Numbered from the stretch's first letter, positions 27,977 through 37,780 are shown. The stretch is DNA of 64,000 nucleotides from Streptomyces sp. NRRL F-5630 (GCF_000719475.1 NZ_JOGO01000028.1:1-64000), one strand, 5' to 3'. The notes: a model not told the origin generated them from the letters alone. A program made the numbers and translations.

Positions 27977-28897
27977 ATGCTCGAAGACCTGCGCGATTCC
28001 GCCCCGGCTCACCCCGCCACCAGCGCCTTCGCCGATCCCCCCGCCGTGGCGGCGCTCGCCTCCGCGCTCGACGCCGACCGCGTCGCGGCCGTCGAGGCGG
28101 CCGTGCGCGCCGCCGTGGACCGTGCCGTGCTGCCCCGCTTCCGCCACCTCGCGGACGGCGAGGTCAGCACGAAGGCCGGGCCCCACGACCTGGTCACCGT
28201 CGCCGACCGCGAGGCCGAACAACTCCTCACCGAGAGCCTGCCCGCCCTCCTCCCCGGCTCCGTCGTCGTCGGCGAGGAGGCCGTCGCCGAGGACCCGCGC
28301 CGGTACGAGGCGCTGCGCGAGGCCGCGCCCGTGTGGATCGTCGACCCCGTCGACGGCACCCGCCAGTTCGTACGCGGCGAGCCGGGCTTCTGCACCCTCG
28401 TCGCGCTCGCGGTCGAAGGCGAGGTCGTCGCCTCCTGGACGTACGCGCCCGTCCTCGGCCTCATGGCCGTGGCGGTACGCGGCAGGGGCGCCCTGCTCAA
28501 CGGGGAGCCCCTGGCCCGCACCGCCGCCGTGCCGGGCGCGCCGCTGAGCGTCGCCTGCTCGCACCCCGACTACACGACGGGTCCCCAGCAGGCCCAGCTC
28601 CGCCGCCTCGCGGTCCCCGGCCTCGCACCGCGCCCCTGCGGCTCCGCCGGGCTCGAATACCTCGCGGTCGCGCGCGGTGAGCTGGACGCCACGGCCTTCG
28701 GCTGGGAGCTGGCCTGGGACCACGCGGCCGGGCTCCTCCTCGTCGAGGAGACCGGCGGCGCGCACCTGACGGCCGACGGCGTCCCGTTCCGTGTCACCGG
28801 GGGCAACGCGCTGCCCTTCACCACCGCGCGCGACGCGGCGACGGCCGAACGGGTCCGCGCGCTGCTCGCCGGGGAGAGGGGCGGCGCCCCGGCGTGA
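27977..28897 (+). CDS. Inositol-monophosphatase-family phosphatase (histidinol-phosphatase-like)
   Basis: This 306-residue Mg-dependent phosphatase has the family motifs DLVTVADREAEQ, GEEAV, and WIVDPVDGTRQFVRG (the metal-binding DPxDGT), plus ELAWDHAAGLLLVEETGG near the end. Actinobacterial members act on histidinol phosphate, inositol phosphate or FBP-like substrates; which one applies here is unknown. ATG 27977 is chosen because the upstream frame is low-complexity. It is followed 105 bases on by an FAD oxidoreductase in the same direction. Confidence 0.85.
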   Translation: MLEDLRDSAPAHPATSAFADPPAVAALASALDADRVAAVEAAVRAAVDRAVLPRFRHLADGEVSTKAGPHDLVTVADREAEQLLTESLPALLPGSVVVGEEAVAEDPRRYEALREAAPVWIVDPVDGTRQFVRGEPGFCTLVALAVEGEVVASWTYAPVLGLMAVAVRGRGALLNGEPLARTAAVPGAPLSVACSHPDYTTGPQQAQLRRLAVPGLAPRPCGSAGLEYLAVARGELDATAFGWELAWDHAAGLLLVEETGGAHLTADGVPFRVTGGNALPFTTARDAATAERVRALLAGERGGAPA

Positions 28898-29002
28898 GGG
28901 AGGCGCGTGAGGGAGCGTCAAGGGCCGGGAAAGCGGGGCGGCGGCCGTGCCGGGCGGCATATCCTGGCCGCCGGGCCGTCGGCTGACGTGAGGAGTCCGG
29001 AG

Positions 29003-30433
29003 GTGTCGACTTTGCTGGACGCGGTCGTCGTGGGGGCGGGACCCAACGGGCTCACCGCCGCCGTCGAACTGGCCCGGCGGGGCCTCTCCGTCGCCGTCTT
29101 CGAGGCCGCGTCCGAGGTGGGGGGCGGCGCACGCACGGAAGAGCTGACCCTCCCCGGCTTCCACCACGACCCCTGCTCCTCCGCGCACCCCCTCGGCATC
29201 GCCTCGCCCGCCTTCCGGGCCCTGCCCCTCGCGCGGTACGGGCTGCGCTGGCTCCACGCCGACCTGCCGATGGCCCATCCGCTGCCGGGCGGCGACGCCG
29301 TCGTGCTCGCCCGTTCCGTCGGCGAGACCGCCGCCTCGCTCGGCGCGCGCGACGCGGGGAGGTACCGGCGCCTGGTCTCCCCGCTCCTTCGGCACTGGGA
29401 CGCCGTCCTGCGCGACTTCATGGCGCTCCCCTCCACCGCGCTGCCCCGGGACCCGCTCGCCCTGGCCCGCTTCGGCCTCGCCGGGCTGCCCCCCGCCCAC
29501 GTCCTCCTCGCCCGCTTCCGCGAGGACCGCGCGCGAGCGATGCTCGCCGGGCTCGTCGGTCACGTCATCGCCCCGCTGAGCGGTCCCGCCACCTCCGCCG
29601 TGGGGCTCCTCTTCGCGCTCGCCGCGCACGCGCGCGGCTGGCCCGTCGCCGCGGGCGGCTCCGGCGCGATCACCGGCGCCCTGGCGGCGTACCTCAAGGA
29701 CCTCGGCGGCACCATCGAGACCGGCTTCGAGGTCCGCCGCCTCGACGACCTCCCGCCCGCGCGCGCCTACCTCTTCGACACCTCGCCGCACGCCCTCGCC
29801 CGCATCGCCGGGCTCGGCGCGCGCGCCTACCCGCACTACCGCTACGGCGCCTCCGTCTTCAAGCTCGACTACGCGCTCGACGGCCCCGTGCCCTGGAGCT
29901 CCGGGGCCGCCCGCCGCGCCGGCACGGTGCAACTCGGCCCCGGCAGCCGCGACATCTCCCGCTCCCTCGTCGATGTCTCACGGCGCGGCACCCCGCCGGA
30001 CGACCCCTTCCTCATCACGGTCCAGCCGAGCCTTGCCGATCCCTCCCGCGCCCCGGAGGGCAAGCACGTCTTCTGGGCGTACGGGCACGTGCCGCACGGC
30101 TGGGACGGCGACCTCAGCGACGTCATCGAGCGCAAGATCGAACGCTTCGCCCCCGGCTTCCGCGACCTGATCCTCGCCCGTGCCACGGCCGGGCCGCCCC
30201 AACTCGCCGCGCGCAACCCCAACTACGTCGGCGGCGACATCGCCTGCGGCGCCGCGAGCGGCCTCCAGCTCCTCTTCCGCCCCCGCCCCACCCTGCGCCC
30301 CTACGCCACCCGCCACCCCGCCGTCTTCCTCTGCTCCTCGGCGACCCCACCGGGCCCCGGCGTCCACGGGATGAGCGGCCACAACGCGGCACGAGCGGTG
30401 TGGCGGGCACTGAGGGCGCGGGACGCGGCATAG
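29003..30433 (+). CDS. FAD-dependent phytoene-desaturase-like oxidoreductase
   Basis: This 476-residue flavoprotein begins with the dinucleotide fold [20 protein letters not shown] (about 6-25). The acidic ribose-binding residue is in [16 protein letters not shown]. The C-terminal FAD signature is [21 protein letters not shown]. This layout is that of the crtI/PDS-like NAD(P)/FAD oxidoreductases whose substrates are mostly unknown. AGGAG at 28991-28995 supports the GTG start at 29003. No carotenoid genes adjoin. Confidence 0.82.
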   Translation: MSTLLDAVVVGAGPNGLTAAVELARRGLSVAVFEAASEVGGGARTEELTLPGFHHDPCSSAHPLGIASPAFRALPLARYGLRWLHADLPMAHPLPGGDAVVLARSVGETAASLGARDAGRYRRLVSPLLRHWDAVLRDFMALPSTALPRDPLALARFGLAGLPPAHVLLARFREDRARAMLAGLVGHVIAPLSGPATSAVGLLFALAAHARGWPVAAGGSGAITGALAAYLKDLGGTIETGFEVRRLDDLPPARAYLFDTSPHALARIAGLGARAYPHYRYGASVFKLDYALDGPVPWSSGAARRAGTVQLGPGSRDISRSLVDVSRRGTPPDDPFLITVQPSLADPSRAPEGKHVFWAYGHVPHGWDGDLSDVIERKIERFAPGFRDLILARATAGPPQLAARNPNYVGGDIACGAASGLQLLFRPRPTLRPYATRHPAVFLCSSATPPGPGVHGMSGHNAARAVWRALRARDAA

Positions 30434-31014
30434 CACTGGAGCCCGCGACGGGCGCGCGGCGCCGTTGGGCGAGCCGCAGGGCTCTCGCCGTCCTCTCGGC
30501 CGCATGGACGTCGCCCTGCCCGTTCCGCGTCCCCAGCGGGAACCGTGCCCGCCGCAAGGCGACCACGGACCGGCGAACCCCCCTGCCCGCACTCCCGGCC
30601 CTGGTCGAAGCAGTCGAGCACCAGCGCGGGGACATCCGGGCCCGTCACGCCACCGGGCGGGAGGCCCCTGCCGGAGCCCCGCCCGCCACCCCGGCGGGCG
30701 AGAACCTCTCCCGCCGGGGTGGCGGCGTCCTCCCGCCTCTGCGCCGCCGCCACCGGCCGTCGCCGGGCCCCGACGAGGGAAGAGGAACGTGCCTGCCCCG
30801 CCCTTGGCCTGCGGGTGCTGGGCTGGTTGCTGCCGATCTTCCGGGTGTCCGCCGACAGGCTTTGGACGGCCCGGGGCACCCGGCGGTGATTGCGTCGCCG
30901 GGCCCGCCGAGGGCCGGCGCCTGACCTGGTCCCGTTCACGGCGACGGTCGTCGCGCCGGAGCGCGGTCGCCGTCCGTCGCCGTGATCCTCGCTGCCACGG
31001 TCGGCAGCGAGGCG
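30434..31014. other. Gene-free left flank of the SDR/TetR/ADH module
   Basis: These 581 bases hold several overlapping open frames of up to about 210 codons, but none has a ribosome site, a recognisable fold or consistent codon use. I see no insertion-sequence ends. Two hairpins at the right edge belong to the SDR terminator. The stretch could be a decayed gene. Confidence 0.5.
30937..31012 (-). terminator. Double hairpin terminator after the SDR gene
   Basis: Nearest the SDR stop is a perfect 10-bp stem (30987-30996 CCTCGCTGCC with 31003-31012) and a 6-base loop. A second 11-bp stem pairs 30937-30947 (CACGGCGACGG) with 30974-30984. Confidence 0.65.
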
Positions 31015-31761
31015 TCAGGACGCTGACATGCCGGCGTCGATCTTGTGCTCCGCGCCGGTGATGTAGGAGGACTCGTCAGATGCCAGGAACAGCACCAGCG
31101 AGGACACCTCGTCCGCCTCCGCGAGCCGGCCGAGGAAGATCTGTGCCAGCGCGTCGCCGCCTTCCTCGTCGGTCGCCTCGACCATCATCGGCGTGTTGAT
31201 GAAGCCGGGGTGCACGGAGTTCACGGGGATGTTGTCGCGCCCGTACTCCTGGGCGGTCGCCTTCGTCATCCCCCGGGTCGCGAACTTGCTGGCCACGTAG
31301 GCGAGGCTCGGGAAACCGTAGTTGGCCCGCAGACCCGCCAGGGACGAGATGTTCACGATCGAGCCGATGCCCGGGCGCTGCATCGACGGGATGACCGCCT
31401 TCATCCCCAGGAACTGGGAGTGCTGGTTGATGGCACAGACTTTGAGGTAGTCGTCTTCGTCGAGGTCCGCCGTCTTGGCGATCGGCCCCAGGATGCCCGC
31501 GTTGTTCACGAGGACGGTGACGTCACCGAACGCCGTCTCGGTCTCCTCCACGACGCGCCGCCAGTCGTCGGCCTTCGTGACGTCCTGCACCGTGTACCGC
31601 GCGTTGTCCCCGAGTTCTTCGGCCAGCTCACGGATGGCGGCCTCGTTGACGTCGGTGAGAGTGACCTTCGCTCCCTCCTTGACGAAGCGGCGGGCGTGCG
31701 AGGCGCCCATTCCTCGGCCCGCTCCGGTGATGATCGCGACCTTGTTGTCCAGACGAGCCAT
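31015..31761 (-). CDS. Short-chain dehydrogenase/reductase
   Basis: This 248-residue classical SDR has the cofactor loop TGAGRGMGASHARR (about 12-25), NNAG (about 87-90), catalytic Ser in NISSLAG, and Tyr/Lys in YVASK. Asp in TLTDVNE suggests NAD rather than NADP. ATG 31761 (MARLDNKVAIITGAG) follows AAGGAG. Ring hydroxysteroid and alcohol substrates are common in this group. It is downstream of the TetR gene on the same strand, but has its own TATTTT promoter and palindrome (31800-31818). Confidence 0.88.
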   Translation of the reverse strand: MARLDNKVAIITGAGRGMGASHARRFVKEGAKVTLTDVNEAAIRELAEELGDNARYTVQDVTKADDWRRVVEETETAFGDVTVLVNNAGILGPIAKTADLDEDDYLKVCAINQHSQFLGMKAVIPSMQRPGIGSIVNISSLAGLRANYGFPSLAYVASKFATRGMTKATAQEYGRDNIPVNSVHPGFINTPMMVEATDEEGGDALAQIFLGRLAEADEVSSLVLFLASDESSYITGAEHKIDAGMSAS

Positions 31762-31799
31762 GGCAGGGACTCCTTCGTCCTGTGCGGCACCCGACTTTC

Positions 31800-31843
31800 G
31801 GGACCTGGTCCCAAAATACACGCGGGGGCACACGTCGGGTCAG
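31800..31843 (-). promoter_or_regulatory. Promoter and TetR-type operator of the SDR gene
   Basis: On the minus strand, CTGACC (31838-31843), a 19-base spacer and TATTTT (31813-31818) are followed at once by the perfect palindrome GGGACCAGGTCCC (31800-31812). The alcohol dehydrogenase gene has the same arrangement with GGTACCTGGTATC. The shared core is ACC(T/A)GGT. Confidence 0.6.
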
Positions 31844-32460
31844 GACAGGTCCCTTCCGTTGAGCAGCGTCTGGAAGGCGTCGGTGACGGGGCGCAGTGCC
31901 TCGTCCAGTTCGGCGAAGTCGACCGGCTCGTCCCTGGTGGTCCAGCGCCTGAGCACCGCGACGTAGGCGGCCTGGACCGCGCCGCCGATGGCGGCCGGGA
32001 CGGGAGCGCTCGCGTCGAGTCCCGTGCGCTCCGCCACGTAGCGGCTCACCGTCTCGGCCCAGACGTGCCAGTGCGCGGCGGTCTCCGCGGCGAGCGCGGG
32101 GTCCCGGTCCAGCACGCGGAAGCGGTCGAGCCATGATTCCGGCGCCGCCGCCTGGGACAGGCGTGTCGAGCGGACCACCGCCGCTCGCACGGCCGCCATG
32201 ACGGGTGCGTCGTCGGCGTCCCGCAGGGCCGACCGCAGCCGCTCGACGGCGCGGTCGAACTCGCCCCACACGATGCCCGCCTTGGAGCCGAAGTAGCGGA
32301 ACAGCGTCGAGCGGCCGACACCTCCGGCGGCCATGATGGCCTGGAGCGTCGTGGCCTCGTAGCCGTCGCGCAGCAACAGCTCGAAGGCGACCTCCTCAAG
32401 GGCTTCGCGGGTCGAGGCCGGCGGTCGTCCGCGGCGCGTACGGGGGCGGGGGCTTGTCAT
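31840..32460 (-). CDS. TetR-family transcriptional repressor
   Basis: This 206-residue regulator has an N-terminal helix-turn-helix (about 15-62: EEVAFELLLRDGYEATTLQAI, then VGRSTLFRYFGSKAG) and a variable helical ligand-binding domain. It lies between an SDR gene downstream and a divergent alcohol dehydrogenase gene. Both carry a matching 13-bp palindrome just after the -10, so it most likely represses both. The palindrome at 32486-32498 also lies in its own upstream region and could give autoregulation. Confidence 0.85.
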   Translation of the reverse strand: MTSPRPRTRRGRPPASTREALEEVAFELLLRDGYEATTLQAIMAAGGVGRSTLFRYFGSKAGIVWGEFDRAVERLRSALRDADDAPVMAAVRAAVVRSTRLSQAAAPESWLDRFRVLDRDPALAAETAAHWHVWAETVSRYVAERTGLDASAPVPAAIGGAVQAAYVAVLRRWTTRDEPVDFAELDEALRPVTDAFQTLLNGRDLS

Positions 32461-32498
32461 CGTCCGAGCCTAGAGGAGTATTTTCGGTACCTGGTATC
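32454..32498 (+). promoter_or_regulatory. Promoter and TetR-type operator of the alcohol dehydrogenase gene
   Basis: TTGTCA (32454-32459), a 19-base spacer, TATTTT (32479-32484), one base, then the imperfect palindrome GGTACCTGGTATC (32486-32498). The -35 overlaps the TetR start codon on the other strand. This matches the SDR promoter in spacing, -10 and operator core. Confidence 0.6.
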
Positions 32499-32520
32499 AA
32501 TAATGAGTCGGGAGCGAATG

Positions 32521-33459
32521 ATGCGCGCATGGCAGTTCACCGAAGTCGGGAAACCCCTCACCCTGAGCGAGGTGCCGGCACCGGCACCAGCCGCCGACGA
32601 GCTCGTCGTCCACGTCCGCGCCGCCGGACTCTGCCACAGCGACGTCGGATTCCTGGACGGCACGCTGACGTCGCTGCTGCCGTTCCGGCCCATCACCCTG
32701 GGGCACGAGATCGCGGGCACCGTGTCCGCCGTGGGGCCTGAGGTGACCGAGTTCTCCGTAGGCCAGAAGGTCGTCGTTCCGGCAGCCATCGAAGGGCCGG
32801 GAACTTCGCTGAACGGCGGGTTCGCGGACGAGGTCGTCGTCCCCGCACGGCTCGTGGTCGCCTTGCCCGACGGCGTGCCGTTCGATCAGGCGGCAGCCGC
32901 CACCGACGCGGGGCTGACCTCGTACCACGCGGTCGCCGTGCAGGGGCGGGTCGCCTCCGGTGACCGCGTCGGCGTCATCGGGCTCGGTGGGCTCGGTTCG
33001 CTCGGCGCGCAGACCGCGCGCGCCCTCGGTGCCAGGCTCTTCGTCGCCGAGAAGAACGAGCGCGTGCACGACTTCGCCCGCTCGCTCGGTGCCGAGAGCG
33101 TCGCGAGCGACATCACCGACTTCGCCGGCGAGGGACTCGACGTGGTCATCGACTTCGCGGGGTTCGGGACGACCACCGACGGTGCGATCCATTCCGTGCG
33201 GCGCGGCGGACGGATCGTCCAGGTGGGCCTCGGTCGCGCGCGCGGCGAGATCGACCTCCAGGCGCTCACGCTCAACGAGGTGGAGCTGGTCGGCTCGCAG
33301 GCCGGGACGAAGGAGGACTGCGTCGCGGTGCTGGATCTCGTCGCCGAAGGCAGCTTGTCGTCGCGCATCACCGAGATCGGCTTCGAGGAGATCGCTGACG
33401 GGATCGGCCGCCTTGAGCGAGGAGAAGTGATCGGACGGCTGGTCGCCACGTTCGGATAA
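32521..33459 (+). CDS. Medium-chain alcohol dehydrogenase-like protein without structural zinc lobe
   Basis: This 312-residue MDR-family oxidoreductase keeps the catalytic-zinc motif GLCHSDVG and the GHEIAG segment, and a Rossmann loop GVIGLGGLGSLGAQ near 157-170. Between GQKVVVPAAIEGPG and GGFADEVVVP the usual four-cysteine structural-zinc loop is missing, which explains the short length (family about 340-350). I place the start at ATG 32521: GGGAGCG is 5 bases before it. ATG 32503 and 32518 are in frame. The codon mix (GGT, GTT, TTC, TTG) is a little less GC-biased than the neighbours, compatible with transfer of the module. Confidence 0.82.
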   Translation: MRAWQFTEVGKPLTLSEVPAPAPAADELVVHVRAAGLCHSDVGFLDGTLTSLLPFRPITLGHEIAGTVSAVGPEVTEFSVGQKVVVPAAIEGPGTSLNGGFADEVVVPARLVVALPDGVPFDQAAAATDAGLTSYHAVAVQGRVASGDRVGVIGLGGLGSLGAQTARALGARLFVAEKNERVHDFARSLGAESVASDITDFAGEGLDVVIDFAGFGTTTDGAIHSVRRGGRIVQVGLGRARGEIDLQALTLNEVELVGSQAGTKEDCVAVLDLVAEGSLSSRITEIGFEEIADGIGRLERGEVIGRLVATFG

Positions 33460-33630
33460 CGGGTCTCGGGCGGGAGGATCACCCCGGGACCGTCCGGAAA
33501 CGGCGGGAGCCTTCGTAGTGGTCGCGTCGGGGCTGCCCCGGGGGCGCCTTCGTGCCCGGCCGCGCCTTCACGGCCTCCCGGCCCCGTGGCCTCCGCCGCC
33601 GGGCCCGGCGACGGCGCCGCGCTCACCGCG

Positions 33631-34530
33631 TCATCCCGCCGCCTTCCCCAACGCGTCGAGGACCGGCCGGATCAACGGGTGCTCCTCCGCCCCGCACCGC
33701 ACGGCCGCGAACACCCTGCGGGTCGGGGCCGCGCCGTCCACCGGGCGGACGACCGCGCCGTCGAGGTCCATGCCCCGCAGCGCCGAGCGCGGGACGAGCG
33801 CGACGCCCGCGCCCGCGGCGGCGAGGGCCACCACCGCGCGGAAGTCGTCGGAGAGGTGCTCGATGGGTGGCTGGAAGCCCGCGTGCTCGCAGGCGAGGAC
33901 GACGACGTCGTGGCAGGGGTTCCCCGGGAAGGGCCCGATCCACGGGTCGGCGGCGAGGTCCGCGAGCGGGACGTGCTCCTCGGCGGCGAGGGCGTGGCCC
34001 GGCGGGAGGACCGCGTCGAAGGGCTCCGCGTAGAGCGGGACGCGGGTCAGGCGCGGGTCGTCGGCGCCCGGCGCGCCCCGGTACTCGACGGCCACCGCGA
34101 CATCCGTGCGGCGGTCGAGGACCATCCGCAGGCTCGCGTCGCCCTCGGCGTCCCTTACCCGCACCCGTATCCCCGGCGCCGTGCCGGCCAGCACCGCGAG
34201 CGCCGGGGCCACGACGAGGTTGATGCCGGTCGCGAAGGACGTCACCGTGACCGTGCCCGAGGCGCCCGTGCGGTAGGCGGCCAGCTCGGCCTCCGCGCGC
34301 TCCAGCTGGGCGAGGACGGTGTGCGTGTGCGCGAGGAGGATCTCGCCCGGCGGTGTGAGCCGTACGCCCCGGGCGCCGCGCTCGACGAGCCGGTGCCCGG
34401 TCTCCTGCTCCAGGGCGCTGAGCTGCTGCGAGACCGCCGAAGGGGTCAGGTAGAGCGCGGCGGCCGCCGCGGTCACCGTGCCGTGGTCCGCCACCGCGCG
34501 CAGGATGTGCAGCCGCCGTGCCTCGATCAT
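33631..34530 (-). CDS. LysR-family transcriptional regulator
   Basis: This 299-residue LysR regulator has its winged HTH at residues 1-60 (ARRLHILRAVADHGTVTAAAAALYL, then AVSQQLSALEQETG). A periplasmic-binding-protein-like effector domain follows. The start MIEARRLH at ATG 34530 fits the family; an upstream in-frame start would add 21 random residues. It is the last gene after kbl-tdh on the same strand but is insulated by a strong hairpin. Threonine/glycine metabolism is a guess at its target. Confidence 0.87.
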   Translation of the reverse strand: MIEARRLHILRAVADHGTVTAAAAALYLTPSAVSQQLSALEQETGHRLVERGARGVRLTPPGEILLAHTHTVLAQLERAEAELAAYRTGASGTVTVTSFATGINLVVAPALAVLAGTAPGIRVRVRDAEGDASLRMVLDRRTDVAVAVEYRGAPGADDPRLTRVPLYAEPFDAVLPPGHALAAEEHVPLADLAADPWIGPFPGNPCHDVVVLACEHAGFQPPIEHLSDDFRAVVALAAAGAGVALVPRSALRGMDLDGAVVRPVDGAAPTRRVFAAVRCGAEEHPLIRPVLDALGKAAG

Positions 34531-34557
34531 GGGAACGATTGTCGCAAATCGGCGGAA

Positions 34558-34596
34558 CGGGTGGTGCCGGGGCGGTCGAGCCCCGGGCACCACCCG
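34558..34596 (-). terminator. kbl: Strong hairpin after kbl
   Basis: CGGGTGGTGCC (34558-34568) pairs perfectly with GGCACCACCCG (34586-34596). GGGG/CCCC inside extends the stem past a one-base bulge. It begins 18 bases after the kbl stop and precedes the LysR start at 34530. Confidence 0.7.
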
Positions 34597-34613
34597 CTCG
34601 GGCGGCTTTGGGC

Positions 34614-35822
34614 TCAGACCGCCGGCCTGTCCGTCGCCGCGGCCTCGCGCGCCGAGACGAAGGCCGCGACGGCACGGTCCACGTCCTCGGCCGAGTGGGC
34701 CGCCGAGAGCTGCACGCGGATGCGCGCCCGCCCCTGCGGCACGACCGGGTACGAGAACGCGGTCACGTACACGCCGCGTTCGAGCAGCAGCTCCGCCATG
34801 CGCCCCGCGAGGGCCGCGTCGTGGAACATGACCGGCACGATGGGGTGCTCGCCGGGCAGCAGCTCGAAGCCCGCCTCGCTCATCGCCGCACGGAAGCGCG
34901 CGGTGTTCTCGCGCAGCCGTACGCGCTGGTCCGAGGCGCCTTCGAGGAGGTCGAGGACCTTGAGGGAGGCGCCCGCGATGACCGGCGCGAGGCTGTTCGA
35001 GAAGAGGTAGGGGCGCGAGCGCTGGCGCAGCAGCGCGACGATCTCGGCCCGCGCGGCCACGTACCCGCCCGAGGCCCCGCCCAGCGCCTTGCCGAGCGTG
35101 CCCGTGAGGATGTCGACGCGGTCGCTCACCCCGGCCAGCTCCGGGGTGCCGCGTCCGTTCTCGCCGACGAAGCCGACCGCGTGCGAGTCGTCGACCATGA
35201 CCATCGCGTCGTAGCGCTCGGCGAGGTCGCAGATCTCGCGCAGCGGGGCGAGGTAGCCGTCCATCGAGAAGACGCCGTCGGTGACGACGAGGCGGCGGCG
35301 CGCGTCGCCCGCCTCCTTCAGGCGCTGCTCCAGCTCCGCCATGTCACGGTTCGCGTACCGCAGCCGGCGCGCCTTCGACAGGCGGATGCCGTCGATGATC
35401 GAGGCGTGGTTGAGGGCGTCCGAGATGACGGCGTCCTCGGGGCCGAGCAGCGTCTCGAAGACACCGCCGTTGGCGTCGAAGCACGAGGAGTAGAGGATCG
35501 TGTCCTCCTGCCCGAGGAACGCGGACAGGCGCCCCTCCAGCTCCTTGTGCACCTCCTGCGTGCCGCAGATGAAGCGGACCGAGGCCATGCCGTAGCCCCA
35601 GCGGTCGAGCGCCGCGTGCCCGGCGGCGATGACCTCGGGGTCGTCGGCGAGGCCGAGGTAGTTGTTGGCGCAGAAGTTGAGCACCTCGCCGGGCAGGCCC
35701 CCGGCGGTGACGTCGACGGTCGCGGACTGCGGGGTGCCGATGACGCGCTCGGGCTTGTACAGGCCCTCGGCGGCGATCTCGTCGAGAGTGGTACGCAACT
35801 GGTCGCGCACGGAACCGAACAT
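34614..35822 (-). CDS. kbl: Glycine C-acetyltransferase (2-amino-3-ketobutyrate CoA ligase)
   Basis: This 402-residue PLP enzyme of the alpha-oxoamine synthase family splits 2-amino-3-ketobutyrate with CoA into glycine and acetyl-CoA. The PLP Lys is in [16 protein letters not shown]; the ring-stacking His is in [33 protein letters not shown] is the typical start. Ribosome site GGAGGAAT sits 6 bases before ATG 35822. It follows tdh by 61 bases, so threonine is degraded in two steps. Confidence 0.95.
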   Translation of the reverse strand: MFGSVRDQLRTTLDEIAAEGLYKPERVIGTPQSATVDVTAGGLPGEVLNFCANNYLGLADDPEVIAAGHAALDRWGYGMASVRFICGTQEVHKELEGRLSAFLGQEDTILYSSCFDANGGVFETLLGPEDAVISDALNHASIIDGIRLSKARRLRYANRDMAELEQRLKEAGDARRRLVVTDGVFSMDGYLAPLREICDLAERYDAMVMVDDSHAVGFVGENGRGTPELAGVSDRVDILTGTLGKALGGASGGYVAARAEIVALLRQRSRPYLFSNSLAPVIAGASLKVLDLLEGASDQRVRLRENTARFRAAMSEAGFELLPGEHPIVPVMFHDAALAGRMAELLLERGVYVTAFSYPVVPQGRARIRVQLSAAHSAEDVDRAVAAFVSAREAAATDRPAV

Positions 35823-35883
35823 GGGGGATTCCTCCGGAGGATGGATGCGGGCGGTACGAAGGTTCAGGCCGCGGGGGAACGGC

Positions 35884-36912
35884 TCACGCGGTCCAGTCCA
35901 TGACGACCTTGCCGCCGTGCCCGCTCGCGGCGTCCGCGAACGCGGCCTCGAACTCGGCGGCCGGGTAGCGGCCCGTGATGACGGGGGCCAGGTCAAGACC
36001 GCCTTCGAGGAGGACGGACATCGCGTACCACGTCTCGAACATCTCACGGCCGTAGATGCCCTTGATCGTGATCATCGAGGTGACGATCCGGGCCCAGTCG
36101 ACGGCGAACTCCTGCGCGGGCAGGCCGAGCATCGCGATCTTGCCGCCGTGCGTCATGTTGGCGAGCATGTCGCGCATCGCGGCCGGGTTCCCGGACATCT
36201 CCAGGCCGACGTCGAAGCCCTCGCGCAGGCCGAGGAGCCGCTGGCCGTCCGCGAGGGAGGCCGAGGAGACGTCGAGGGCGAGATCCGCGCCGACCTTGCG
36301 GGCCAGGTCGAGCCGCGCCTCGCTCACGTCGCTGACCGCCACATTGCGCGCCCCGGCGTGCTTGGCGACGGCCGCGGCCATGAGCCCGATGGGGCCCGCG
36401 CCCGTGATGACCACGTCCTCGCCGACGAGCGGGAAGGAGAGCGCGGTGTGCACGGCGTTGCCGAAGGGGTCGAAGATCGCGGCGATGTCGAGGTCGACCG
36501 GCTTGCGGTGCACCCACACGTTGGAGGCCGGGAGCACGACGTACTCGGCGAAGCAGCCGTCGCGCCCGACGCCCAGCCCGACCGTGGCGCGGCACAGGTG
36601 GCGGCGGCCCGCGAGGCAGTTGCGGCACGTGCCGCACACGAGGTGGCCCTCACCGCTGACGAGGTTCCCCACCTCGATGCCGTTGACGTCGCGGCCCACC
36701 GAGACGACCTCGCCCGAGAACTCGTGACCGACGACGAGCGGCGCGCTGACGGCCTGCTGGGCCCAGCCGTCCCAGGCCCGGATGTGCAGGTCCGTGCCGC
36801 AGATCCCGGTGCGCAGCACCTTGATGAGCACGTCCCCGGGACCGGCCTCGGGCTCCGGGACCTCCACGAGGCTCAGACCCGGCGCCGCCTTCTCCTTGAC
36901 CAGTGCCTTCAC
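35884..36912 (-). CDS. tdh: L-threonine 3-dehydrogenase
   Basis: This 342-residue zinc MDR enzyme oxidises threonine to 2-amino-3-ketobutyrate with NAD. The catalytic zinc ligands are in [11 protein letters not shown] and VGHEFSGE. The structural zinc cysteines are all present in [16 protein letters not shown] (about 93-108). The cofactor loop is [14 protein letters not shown]. The [18 protein letters not shown] stretch is diagnostic of threonine dehydrogenases. It is the first gene of tdh-kbl. Confidence 0.95.
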   Translation of the reverse strand: MKALVKEKAAPGLSLVEVPEPEAGPGDVLIKVLRTGICGTDLHIRAWDGWAQQAVSAPLVVGHEFSGEVVSVGRDVNGIEVGNLVSGEGHLVCGTCRNCLAGRRHLCRATVGLGVGRDGCFAEYVVLPASNVWVHRKPVDLDIAAIFDPFGNAVHTALSFPLVGEDVVITGAGPIGLMAAAVAKHAGARNVAVSDVSEARLDLARKVGADLALDVSSASLADGQRLLGLREGFDVGLEMSGNPAAMRDMLANMTHGGKIAMLGLPAQEFAVDWARIVTSMITIKGIYGREMFETWYAMSVLLEGGLDLAPVITGRYPAAEFEAAFADAASGHGGKVVMDWTA

Positions 36913-37137
36913 TCCGGTGGCTCCTCTTCTGTGCGCGCCGCACCGCGCGACCGGCGGACCGGCGGGTACGGAGGGGTGGGGGACAGCCGCGGCCCGACAG
37001 GGCGCGCACGACCGGCATCAAGATCCTGCCGCCCCGCACACCACCAGGTCCATCGAGGTTTTCTTAACCGCGCCTGCGGCTTTCCTACAGGCTGCGGGCA
37101 CCCGGCGGCGTGCGCGGCACGCCGTCCCCGCCGGTGC

Positions 37138-37698
37138 TCAGCGCGGCGGCAGGTCGTTCAGGATGATCTGGAAGAGCCGGTGGTCGCGCCAGGCGCCGTT
37201 GATGTGGAGCATCCGCGGAGCGACGCCGAACTCGGTGAACCCGGCCTTGGCGAGGACGCGCTGCGAGGCGAGGTTGTCGAGCAGCGTCCCGGCCTCCACA
37301 CGGTGCAGGCCGAGCACCTCGTCCGCGTAGCGGACGACGAAGGCGGCGGCGGCGCCGGTCAGGCCGCGGCCCGCGTACTCCCCGTCGACCCAATAGCCGA
37401 GGTTCGCGCTGTTGAGCGGGCCGCGCGCGACGTGCGTGAGCGTGATCGTGCCGACGATCCGCTCCTCGTCCACGAACACCCAGCCGAAGAGCGCCCCGGC
37501 CTCCTGCGCGGCGAGCTGGTTCGCGAGCCGCTCGCGCTGCCCGGCGAGCGTGTAGAACTCCTCCGTCCGCACCGGCTCGAACGGCTGGAGGTGGGAGCGG
37601 TTGCGCACGTAGGCGTCGAGCAGCGCGGGGGCGTCGCCTCCGGCGAGCGGGCGCAGGAGGATACCCCCGGGGAGGATGGTGTGATCATCGTTCGCCAT
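37138..37698 (-). CDS. GNAT acetyltransferase, RimJ/RimL type
   Basis: This 186-residue N-acetyltransferase has the RimJ/RimL layout: LLRPLAGGDAPALLDAYVRN at the start, GYWVDGEYAGRGLTGAAAAFVVRYA (acetyl-CoA loop, about 105-129) and the VEAGTLLDNLASQRVLAKAGF end. It acetylates a protein N-terminus or a small amine; the target is unknown. It stands alone between tdh and the sugar ABC genes. Confidence 0.85.
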   Translation of the reverse strand: MANDDHTILPGGILLRPLAGGDAPALLDAYVRNRSHLQPFEPVRTEEFYTLAGQRERLANQLAAQEAGALFGWVFVDEERIVGTITLTHVARGPLNSANLGYWVDGEYAGRGLTGAAAAFVVRYADEVLGLHRVEAGTLLDNLASQRVLAKAGFTEFGVAPRMLHINGAWRDHRLFQIILNDLPPR

Positions 37699-37780
37699 GT
37701 CGGGAGGCTATCCGACCAGCCGGAACGCCGTACGGGCCCGGGCGCGGCCCTCGGCCCGCCCGGCCCCGTGCCGCGTGCGC

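Noticed and set aside
24189..28547. 1452-codon open frame overlapping the GH65 and lipoate ligase genes
   Set aside because: It is a frame-shifted shadow of well-supported genes, Arg/Pro-rich, without a ribosome site.
30400..30939. Possible genes on either strand in the gap before the SDR gene
   Set aside because: No ribosome site, no recognisable motif, and no consistent third-position bias; described as gene-free.
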